Origin: Actinomycetales bacterium
Lineage (GTDB): Bacteria; Actinomycetota; Actinomycetes; S36-B12
Direction: 5' to 3'
Length of the DNA stretch: 8,952 bases
Assembly (NCBI GenBank): GCA_017849335.1
Contig: JAFIHP010000277.1
Coordinates: 1-8,952, forward strand
Part shown: positions 1 to 5,025 of the stretch, in pieces
How the letters are laid out: every line of letters begins with the position of its first letter
How positions within the stretch are numbered: the stretch's first letter is position 1
The notes under the pieces: generated by a model
What the model was told of the DNA's origin: nothing
Seen by the model: the letters and a program-made list of their open reading frames with translations, nothing else
Databases searched by the model: none
Position numbers and translations under genes: made by a program

Positions 1-806
1 ACAACGAGGACCGGGAGCACGACCGAGAGCGTCGTGGCGAGTCGCTCCACCCGCGGGCGAGCCGGTTCGCTGAGCCGGTCGCCGGGAAGGAACCGGCAGA
101 CGATCAGGTACGAGATCGCCCCGGCGGTGAACTCCGTCAGGATCCGGTAGGTCGACCCCCAGTGGTCGGTGTAGTACGGATCGGTCGTCGACAGCCCGTA
201 GACGACCAGCGGCAGGAGCGCGGCCACCCACGCCACGCCGAGCAGGGGCGTCGACACGCGCCGGTGCAGGACCCACAGCAGCAGCACGAGCAGCGGGAAG
301 ATCAGGTAGGCCAGCCACTCCATCGACAACGACCACGCCACGAAGTTCCAGCCGCGCTGCGGCTCGGGGCCCCACTCCTGCACCAGCAGCAGGTTCTTGG
401 CGAAGTCCAGGGGGTTGAGCCAGTCGCGGTCCAGCGCGTCGCCGGTCACCTTCGCCTGCGCCACCACGGCGGCCCCCGCGATGACGAGCATCACGACGTG
501 CACGGGGTAGATGCGCGCCAGCCGCAGCCACCAGAAGTCGACCGCGCCGCGTCCGCGCAGCCGCGGACCGAGGCGGCGCAGGTACGTGTGGGTCAGGATG
601 AATCCGGACAGGGCGAAGAAGAGGTCGACGCCGAGCCGTCCGACCCGCAGCACGTCGGACACGACCGGGACCAGCAGGTGCAGCTGCGCCAGGGGGCCCT
701 GCAGGTGGTACAGCAGCACCCACGCGGCAGCCACGAACCGGATGCCGGTCAGCTGGCGGATGAAGACGTTCACGTGGTTCCCAGGGTGGGGGGCGAGTCC
801 GGCCAT
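1..806 (-). CDS. Acyltransferase 3 (OafA/YrhL-type) membrane protein, partial
   Basis: This is the N-terminal 268 residues of an integral membrane acyltransferase; the C-terminus lies beyond the left edge. I read it by translating the reverse complement. Seen: the LTGIRF segment with the R-x10-H signature (R23 and H34), then GVDLFFALSGFI, an arginine-rich LARIYPVH loop and WSLSMEW, all typical of the acyltransferase 3 family, plus several hydrophobic helices. Family members move acyl groups, often acetyl, across or at the membrane onto surface sugars, lipids or peptidoglycan; the substrate here cannot be inferred. The start is uncertain. ATG at 806 gives MAGLAPHPGNHVNVF, while an in-frame GTG at 773 with a weak GGGA five bases upstream gives MNVFIRQLTGIRF. 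The gene is divergent from nudC, with only 42 or 75 bp between the starts. The family call is firm. Confidence 0.9.
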   Translation of the reverse strand, partial: MAGLAPHPGNHVNVFIRQLTGIRFVAAAWVLLYHLQGPLAQLHLLVPVVSDVLRVGRLGVDLFFALSGFILTHTYLRRLGPRLRGRGAVDFWWLRLARIYPVHVVMLVIAGAAVVAQAKVTGDALDRDWLNPLDFAKNLLLVQEWGPEPQRGWNFVAWSLSMEWLAYLIFPLLVLLLWVLHRRVSTPLLGVAWVAALLPLVVYGLSTTDPYYTDHWGSTYRILTEFTAGAISYLIVCRFLPGDRLSEPARPRVERLATTLSVVLPVLV

Positions 807-835
807 CGTTCCACGGCCCCGCCCGCAGCCCTGGC

Positions 836-841
836 TAGGCT
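836..841 (+). promoter_or_regulatory. Putative -10 element (TAGGCT) for leaderless nudC
   Basis: TAGGCT fits the actinobacterial -10 consensus TANNNT. It is followed by seven bases and then ATG 849, which puts the transcription start at or within a base or two of the initiation codon. No Shine-Dalgarno sequence precedes the ATG, in agreement with a leaderless transcript. No clear -35 hexamer is visible. Confidence 0.5.
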
Positions 842-848
842 CGCGGTG

Positions 849-1808
849 ATGGACGCCGACCACCGTCTTCTGACGACACTGATGCTTGCTCGCGGGACCG
901 TGGACCGGGCGGCGGTGCGGCGCGGCGATGCGGACTGGCTGGCCGCGCGTCGACGTGAGCCCGAGGCCTGGGTCCTGGACGTCTGCGACGGAGCGGCACG
1001 CCTCGTCGACGGCGAGCCGGCTCTCGCCCTGGTGGCCGGGGCGGACCTCGACCCCGACATCCCGTTGACCTTCCTCGGGACCGATGACCTCGGGGCGGCC
1101 TTCTTCGCCCGGCACCTGGCCGCGCGTGACGGTGCCGAAGCCGGAGACGAGCGTCCGGACGCCGGAACGTGGGTCGACCTGCGGCGTGCCGGGGCCGAGC
1201 TCGGCAGCCGCGACGCGGGGCTGATGGTGGCAGCGGTGGCGCTGGACAACTGGCACCGGGCGCACCCGCGCTGCCCGCGATGCGGCGAGCCGACCGCACC
1301 GTCGTCAGCCGGCTGGGCACGTCACTGTGCGGCCGACGGCAGCGAGCACTTCCCGCGCACCGACCCGGCGATCATCGTCCTGGTCCGCGACCGTGACGAC
1401 CGCGCGCTGCTCGGCCGTCAGGGCCGATGGGCCCCGGGCTGGTTCTCGACGCTCGCCGGGTTCGTCGAGGCGGGCGAGTCCGCCGAGGCGGCACTGCGTC
1501 GCGAGGTCCGCGAGGAGGCCGGAGTCGTCGTCGGGGACGGACCGGACGACATCCGCTACCTGGGCAGCCAGCCCTGGCCGTTCCCCTGCTCGTTGATGCT
1601 GGGGTATCACGCCTGGGTGGACGACCCGTCCGTCGAGGTCGACGGGGACGAGATCGCCGAGGCCCGCTGGTTCAGCCGGTCCGAGCTCGCCGAGGCGTGC
1701 GCGGACGGCGAGGTCCGCCTGCCCCCGTCGATCTCGATCGCTCGTCGCCTCGTCGAGCGGTGGTACGGCGCCGAGCTGCCCGGTGACTGGTCCCGCGACC
1801 TGCGCTGA
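849..1808 (+). CDS. nudC: NAD(+)/NADH diphosphatase, Nudix family
   Basis: A 319-residue protein predicted to hydrolyse NADH or NAD(+) to NMN(H) and AMP in the cytosol; the family is also known to remove NAD caps from RNA. Seen: a poorly conserved N-terminal domain (about 1-130), a zinc-ribbon segment beginning CPRC (C142, C145) with C160, the FPRTDPAII segment, a complete Nudix box at 204-226 (GFVEAGE, then REVREEAGV), and the NADH-pyrophosphatase signature SQPWPFP at 240-246. The usual fourth zinc cysteine is absent: C160 is followed by AADG. ATG 849 is chosen because residues from there match the family. The frame stays open for 229 codons upstream, but that part is antisense to the acyltransferase and has no homology-like features. 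A TAGGCT element ends 7 nt before the ATG, so the mRNA is probably leaderless. The gene ends 3 nt from the convergent lipoprotein gene. Confidence 0.95.
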   Translation: MDADHRLLTTLMLARGTVDRAAVRRGDADWLAARRREPEAWVLDVCDGAARLVDGEPALALVAGADLDPDIPLTFLGTDDLGAAFFARHLAARDGAEAGDERPDAGTWVDLRRAGAELGSRDAGLMVAAVALDNWHRAHPRCPRCGEPTAPSSAGWARHCAADGSEHFPRTDPAIIVLVRDRDDRALLGRQGRWAPGWFSTLAGFVEAGESAEAALRREVREEAGVVVGDGPDDIRYLGSQPWPFPCSLMLGYHAWVDDPSVEVDGDEIAEARWFSRSELAEACADGEVRLPPSISIARRLVERWYGAELPGDWSRDLR

Positions 1809-1811
1809 GCC

Positions 1812-2336
1812 CTAGGAGGCCGCCGGCGACGCGGTCGCCGCGCTGCCGTCACCGGTCGTCCAGCTGATGTTCCCGTCCGTGTCGGTCTGGGTGACCGTGA
1901 TCGGGGTCGTCTGGCCCGAGTCGCTCTCCGCCTGGCAGGTGAACGTCTTGCCGGCACCGATGTCGACCTTGTCCGGGCAGGTGACCGTCCAGGTCCCGCC
2001 GACCTGGGTGCCCAGATCGGTCGCGATGCTGGTCCGGACCTTGTCCAGGTCGAGGGCCGAGATGTCGGAGGTCCACGAGACGTTTCCGTCCGCGTCCTTC
2101 TGCGTCACGGTGATCGTGCTCGTGGTCCCGTCGGCGTTGGTCGCGTCGCAGGTGAACGTCGAGCCCTGCTCGATCGCGATGTCCGACGGGCAGCTGACCG
2201 TCCAGCTTCCACCGGCCTGCGCAGCCATGCCGTCGGCGATCTGGCCCTGGATCGAGGACCCGTCCAGGCTCTTCGAGCAGCCCGCAAGCAGTCCTGCCGC
2301 GGCCAGCGCCACGAGCGGAACGATAAGTCGCTTCAT
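1812..2336 (-). CDS. Lipoprotein with two tandem DUF4333 domains
   Basis: A 174-residue secreted lipoprotein of unknown function. Seen: a lipoprotein signal peptide (KR, then a hydrophobic stretch) ending in the lipobox LLAGC with acylated Cys20. Two homologous units follow, about residues 24-91 and 95-162. W45/W116, C49/C120, C63/C134 and W88/W159 are all exactly 71 residues apart, so the protein arose by duplication of one domain. Each unit carries WTVxCP, a second Cys 14 residues on, TITVTQ/PITVTQ, DxDGN and SWT, as in DUF4333 proteins of actinobacteria. The two cysteines of each unit probably form a disulphide outside the membrane (inference). The tail is Ala/Ser-rich. ATG 2336 follows a strong GAGGAGGGG Shine-Dalgarno. 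It lies downstream of mrx1 on the same strand but with a 109-bp gap and its own candidate promoter. Confidence 0.85.
   Translation of the reverse strand: MKRLIVPLVALAAAGLLAGCSKSLDGSSIQGQIADGMAAQAGGSWTVSCPSDIAIEQGSTFTCDATNADGTTSTITVTQKDADGNVSWTSDISALDLDKVRTSIATDLGTQVGGTWTVTCPDKVDIGAGKTFTCQAESDSGQTTPITVTQTDTDGNISWTTGDGSAATASPAAS
1824..1840. other. Perfect 7-bp hairpin at the end of the lipoprotein gene
   Basis: CGGCGAC, a GCG loop, then GTCGCCG form a perfect inverted repeat within the last codons of the lipoprotein gene, 16 bases past the nudC stop. It could act as a bidirectional terminator for the two convergent genes. There is no U-tract on either strand, and such short GC palindromes arise easily at this base composition, so the role is uncertain. 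Confidence 0.3.
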
Positions 2337-2381
2337 GTCCCCTCCTCGGCGCCGGTCCTCCTCCGGGCCAGCGCCGTGCGC

Positions 2382-2387
2382 ACCGTA
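2382..2387 (-). promoter_or_regulatory. Putative -10 element (TACGGT) for the DUF4333 lipoprotein gene
   Basis: On the minus strand TACGGT matches TANNNT and lies 45 bases upstream of the lipoprotein start at 2336. Transcription would begin near 2375, giving a leader of about 40 nt that contains the GAGGAGGGG ribosome binding site. No convincing -35 is seen. It suggests the lipoprotein can be transcribed independently of mrx1. Confidence 0.4.
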
Positions 2388-2399
2388 TCCGCCCTCGCC

Positions 2400-2414
2400 G
2401 CCCGTCGCGCGGGC
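2400..2414 (-). terminator. Weak hairpin after mrx1, possible terminator
   Basis: GCCCG, five loop bases, CGGGC form a 5-bp all-GC stem between the mrx1 stop codon (2446) and the candidate lipoprotein promoter (2387). It lacks a U-tract. Position favours a terminator role, but the structure alone is weak. Confidence 0.2.
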
Positions 2415-2445
2415 AGGAGGCGGGCGGCCGCGGCGAGGAGGTGCG

Positions 2446-2694
2446 TCAGCTCAGCCCGAGGAGGGACTTGACCTGGCCGATCGACGGGTTCGTGACCGCG
2501 GCGCCGTCCGGGAAGACCACGGTCGGGACGGTCTGGTTGCCGCCGTTGACCGACTCGACGAAGGCCGCCGCCTCCGGGTCGGTCTCGATGTTGACCTCGG
2601 CATAGGCGATGCCCTCGCGGGTCATCTGCGCCTTGAGCCGCTGGCAGTACCCGCACCACGGGGTGCTGTACATCGTGACCTGCGAGACGGACAT
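2446..2694 (-). CDS. mrx1: Mycoredoxin (glutaredoxin-like protein)
   Basis: An 82-residue thioredoxin-fold protein predicted to reduce mycothiol mixed disulphides on proteins in the cytosol, using mycothiol and mycothione reductase. Seen: YSTPWCGYC with the active-site CxxC (C14, C17), the SVNGGNQTVPT segment with the cis-proline at P57, and FPDG plus TNPS near the C-terminus. This resembles mycobacterial Mrx1 (Rv3198A) throughout its length. ATG 2694 is preferred: GGAGGG lies five to six bases upstream, and the family starts here. The frame is open a further 20 codons upstream to 2754, but that stretch is just a translated tandem DNA repeat (HDSST twice). It is divergent from the esterase gene. 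In M. tuberculosis it sits next to nudC and uvrD2, and both are present in this window. Confidence 0.93.
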   Translation of the reverse strand: MSVSQVTMYSTPWCGYCQRLKAQMTREGIAYAEVNIETDPEAAAFVESVNGGNQTVPTVVFPDGAAVTNPSIGQVKSLLGLS

Positions 2695-2715
2695 GCGAAC
2701 CCTCCGGGCGAGACG

Positions 2716-2745
2716 ATGCGTCGACGAATCATGTGTCGACGAATC
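2716..2745. repeat. Two tandem 15-bp repeats between mrx1 and the esterase gene
   Basis: ATGCGTCGACGAATC at 2716-2730 is followed directly by ATGTGTCGACGAATC at 2731-2745, with 14 of 15 bases identical, and then ATGCA starts a third partial copy. Each unit contains the palindrome GTCGAC. The pair lies 22-51 bases upstream of the mrx1 start codon and about 100 upstream of the esterase start. A candidate mrx1 -10 (CATCGT, minus strand 2713-2718) overlaps the first unit. This looks like a possible operator with two binding sites one and a half helical turns apart (inference). Confidence 0.7.
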
Positions 2746-2794
2746 ATGCAACACCGAGGAGTCCGGAGAATTCCGCTCCTGTCGTTGGCCGGGC

Positions 2795-2800
2795 TACTGT
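2795..2800 (+). promoter_or_regulatory. Putative -10 element (TACTGT) for the esterase gene
   Basis: TACTGT matches TANNNT. TTCCGC at 2771-2776 is a possible -35 with 18-bp spacing. Transcription would begin near 2807, giving a leader of about 40 nt with a GGAGG ribosome binding site before GTG 2847. Confidence 0.4.
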
Positions 2801-2836
2801 CGGCGACTGCGCCGGTGCTCGAGCACGGCCGAGGGC

Positions 2837-2841
2837 GGAGG
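2837..2841 (+). promoter_or_regulatory. Ribosome binding site fixing the esterase start
   Basis: GGAGG lies five bases before GTG 2847. This decides the start against an in-frame start at 2733, which has no such site and would begin inside the tandem repeat. Confidence 0.65.
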
Positions 2842-2846
2842 CACGG

Positions 2847-4379
2847 GTGTCGACGACGACATGGCCGTCGGTCTCCAGCACAGGGGACCCCGAAGCTCGT
2901 ACGAGCGCGGGAGTCGTCCGCGGCCGGCGGTCCGGCGCCGTCAGCGCGTTCCTCGGGATCCCGTACGCCGAGCCGCCGGTTGCCGATCGGCGTCTGGCGG
3001 CGCCGGTACCGCCTCGCCCGTGGGACGGCGTCCGACCGGCCGTCGCGTTCGGGCCGCCGCCGCCGCAGCCGGCGATGTTCGGCGATCGTGCTTCCTCCGC
3101 GGGCGACGACTGGCTCACGCTGAACCTGTGGACTCCGGCATCGGATCCCGACGCCGCCCTGCCCGTGCTCGTCTGGATACCGGGCGGCGGGTACCTCATC
3201 GGGAGCGCGGGACTGCCGGAGTACGACGGCGGTCACCTTGCCGCGGACGGGGTCGTCGTGGTCACCGTCGGGTACCGCGTCGGGGTCGAGGGCTTTGCCG
3301 AGCTCGACGGCGCGCCCTCCAACCGTGGGCTGCTCGACCAGGTCGCCGCGCTCGCGTGGGTGCGCGACAACGTCCGCGCGTTCGGCGGGGACCCGGACGC
3401 CGTCACCGTCTTCGGCCAGTCCGCCGGTGGCGGGTCCGTGGCGGCCCTTCTCGCCATGCCGCGGGCGCGCGGGCTCTTCCGAAACGCCATCGTGCAGAGC
3501 GCGCCGGGCACGTTCTTCACCCGAGAGCTTGCTGCTGACGTCGCTGCGGCCTGTGCGGCGGAGCTGTCGCTGCCGCCGACGGCGTCGGCGCTCGCTGCGG
3601 TGGATCCGGCGCTCCTGGTGCTGGCGGGGGAGGCCGTCGCCGCGTCGATGGCGGACCACCGGGAGCGGTGGGGGCCCATCACGCATCGGCCGATCCCGTT
3701 CTCGCCGGTCATCGACGGCGACGTGCTACCGACCGCGCCATGGCGCGCGCTCGCCGAGGGCGCCGCCGCTGACGTCCGCCTGCTCGTCGGGCACACCCGC
3801 GACGAGCACCGCCTGTTCAGCCTCATCGACGGGATCCTGGGTCAGGTCACGCCCGCCCAGGCGCAGACGGCCCTGGACCTGCTCGCGCCCGCTCCGGACG
3901 GCCCGCAGCGCTACCGCGCGACGTTCCCCGATGCGACCGACGAGCAGCTGTACGAGCTGGTCAACGGCGACTGGCTGTTCCGGATGCCGAGCCTCCAGCT
4001 GGCCGAGGCCCAGGTCGCCGGCGGTGGTGGTGCCCACGTCTACGAGCTGACGTGGCCCGCGCCGGGCCTCGGGGGCACGCTGGGCTCGTGCCACGGGCTG
4101 GACATCCCCCTCGTCTTCGGCACCCTCACGAACGGCCAGCCGGCCGCGCTCATCGGAGACCCGCCGTCACCGGTGGCAGTCGCGCTGTCCGCGCGGATGC
4201 GCCGGGCCTGGACGGCCTTCGCGGCACTCGGGGATCCGGGGTGGCCGGCGTACGACGCGGATCGCCGGCTGACGCAGGTCTTCGACGAGGTGTCGACGGT
4301 CGCGTCGTACCCGGAGGACGGCTCACGCCGGCTGTGGGCGAGCCACGCCTTCGAGGCGCTGCCGCTGCTGGCGTCCTGA
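2847..4379 (+). CDS. Type-B carboxylesterase
   Basis: A 510-residue alpha/beta-hydrolase of the carboxylesterase/lipase (COesterase) family, predicted to hydrolyse carboxylic esters; the natural substrate is unknown. Seen: GVVRG near residue 22, AFLGIPYAEPP, DDWLTLNLWTP at about 87-97, VLVWIPGGGY (oxyanion-hole loop, 108-116), SNRGLLDQVAALAWV, the nucleophile elbow FGQSAGG with Ser192, GHTRDE with Glu320 as the acid, and CHGLDIPLVFG with His416. The catalytic triad is therefore complete. The usual HGGG of the oxyanion loop reads PGGG (P112). No signal peptide is seen with this start, so it is probably cytosolic. The start GTG 2847 is set by GGAGG five bases upstream. The gene is divergent from mrx1 and followed 61 bp later by the DinB gene. 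It may be a lineage-specific insertion into the nudC-mrx1-uvrD2 neighbourhood, but its base composition looks like that of its neighbours. Confidence 0.92.
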   Translation: MSTTTWPSVSSTGDPEARTSAGVVRGRRSGAVSAFLGIPYAEPPVADRRLAAPVPPRPWDGVRPAVAFGPPPPQPAMFGDRASSAGDDWLTLNLWTPASDPDAALPVLVWIPGGGYLIGSAGLPEYDGGHLAADGVVVVTVGYRVGVEGFAELDGAPSNRGLLDQVAALAWVRDNVRAFGGDPDAVTVFGQSAGGGSVAALLAMPRARGLFRNAIVQSAPGTFFTRELAADVAAACAAELSLPPTASALAAVDPALLVLAGEAVAASMADHRERWGPITHRPIPFSPVIDGDVLPTAPWRALAEGAAADVRLLVGHTRDEHRLFSLIDGILGQVTPAQAQTALDLLAPAPDGPQRYRATFPDATDEQLYELVNGDWLFRMPSLQLAEAQVAGGGGAHVYELTWPAPGLGGTLGSCHGLDIPLVFGTLTNGQPAALIGDPPSPVAVALSARMRRAWTAFAALGDPGWPAYDADRRLTQVFDEVSTVASYPEDGSRRLWASHAFEALPLLAS

Positions 4380-4410
4380 GCCGCTCATGGCATCCGCCCG
4401 GGTGACGTGC

Positions 4411-4416
4411 CAGGCT
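4411..4416 (+). promoter_or_regulatory. Possible -10 element (CAGGCT) for the DinB-family gene
   Basis: CAGGCT, preceded by TGC as in an extended -10, lies 24 bases before ATG 4441. A start near 4423 would leave a short leader with the AGGGAG ribosome binding site at 4429-4434. Read-through from the esterase gene is equally possible. Confidence 0.3.
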
Positions 4417-4440
4417 GGCCCGCAGGGAAGGGAGACCACC

Positions 4441-4956
4441 ATGACGGCAGTGGCCGGCACGCTGTTGACCGACGCGCTCGGCCGGGTCGCCGAGTCGGTG
4501 CACGAGGTCGTCGACGGTCTGACCGACGACGAGCTCGTCTACCGGGTCGACGACCAGGCGATCACGATCGCCTGGATCGTGTGGCACCTCACCCGCGTCC
4601 AGGACGACCACGTGGCCGGCGTGGCCGGGTCGTCCCAGGTGTGGCTGACCGACGGCTGGTACGAGCGCTTCGCCCTTCCCCTCGAGCCCACCGAGCACGG
4701 CTACGGGCACACCAGCGACCAGGTCGCCCGTGTCGTCGTCAGTGGCGACCTGCTGCTCGGCTACCACGACGCGGTGTTCGCGCGGTCGGCCGAGTTCCTC
4801 GCCGGGCTCGACGACGACGAGCTGTCGCGCATCGTCGACCGCAGCTGGGATCCGCCCGTCACGCTCGCCGTGCGGATGGTCAGCGTCGTCAACGACTGCA
4901 CCCAGCATGTGGGTCAGGCGGCCTTCATCCGCGGGCTGCTCGACCGCCGCCGGTAG
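4441..4956 (+). CDS. DinB/DUF664 family protein, possible mycothiol-dependent enzyme
   Basis: A 171-residue protein with the pattern of the DinB/YfiT four-helix metalloenzyme fold. Seen: WIVWHLTRVQDDH at about 45-57 with the expected metal ligand His49, and QHVGQAAFIRG at 155-165 with His156. Family members bind a divalent metal and several use low-molecular-weight thiols (mycothiol or bacillithiol); such actinobacterial proteins are often annotated as mycothiol transferases. The helix-4 position normally occupied by a second His four residues before H156 is Asp152, so the metal site may be His/Asp/His or the protein may bind differently. ATG 4441 is chosen over an in-frame ATG at 4387 because AGGGAG lies six bases upstream and the family fold begins here. 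A role together with mycoredoxin is tempting but is inference. Confidence 0.82.
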   Translation: MTAVAGTLLTDALGRVAESVHEVVDGLTDDELVYRVDDQAITIAWIVWHLTRVQDDHVAGVAGSSQVWLTDGWYERFALPLEPTEHGYGHTSDQVARVVVSGDLLLGYHDAVFARSAEFLAGLDDDELSRIVDRSWDPPVTLAVRMVSVVNDCTQHVGQAAFIRGLLDRRR

Positions 4957-4963
4957 CCCACGG

Positions 4964-4979
4964 GACCCGTCCACGGGTC
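4964..4979 (+). terminator. Hairpin after the DinB-family gene, possible terminator
   Basis: GACCCG, loop TCCA, CGGGTC form a perfect 6-bp stem seven bases past the TAG stop. No U-tract follows. The placement between this gene and the separate uvrD2 promoter suggests a GC-type terminator. Confidence 0.4.
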
Positions 4980-5013
4980 GGACCGGCCGGCAGGGGCTGT
5001 CTCCCGGCTGTGC

Positions 5014-5019
5014 CACGAT
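5014..5019 (+). promoter_or_regulatory. Putative -10 element (CACGAT) for leaderless uvrD2
   Basis: CACGAT, preceded by TGTGC, lies exactly six bases before GTG 5026. No ribosome binding site precedes the start, so a leaderless mRNA is likely. It deviates from TANNNT at the first base. No clear -35 is visible. Confidence 0.45.
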
Positions 5020-5025
5020 CGGGGC

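Noticed and set aside
162..848. 229-codon upstream extension of nudC
   Set aside because: The extension is antisense to the acyltransferase gene, is Q/H/R-rich, and the NudC family begins at about 849.
2733..2846. 38-codon upstream extension of the esterase
   Set aside because: It would begin within the tandem repeat, shows no signal peptide or family similarity, and GTG 2847 has a well-placed GGAGG.
2609..3538. 309-codon plus-strand open frame overlapping mrx1 and the esterase
   Set aside because: Arginine-rich frame-shifted translation of the esterase gene without any domain.
4387..4440. 18-codon upstream extension of the DinB-family gene
   Set aside because: No ribosome binding site at 4387, whereas ATG 4441 has AGGGAG at good distance.
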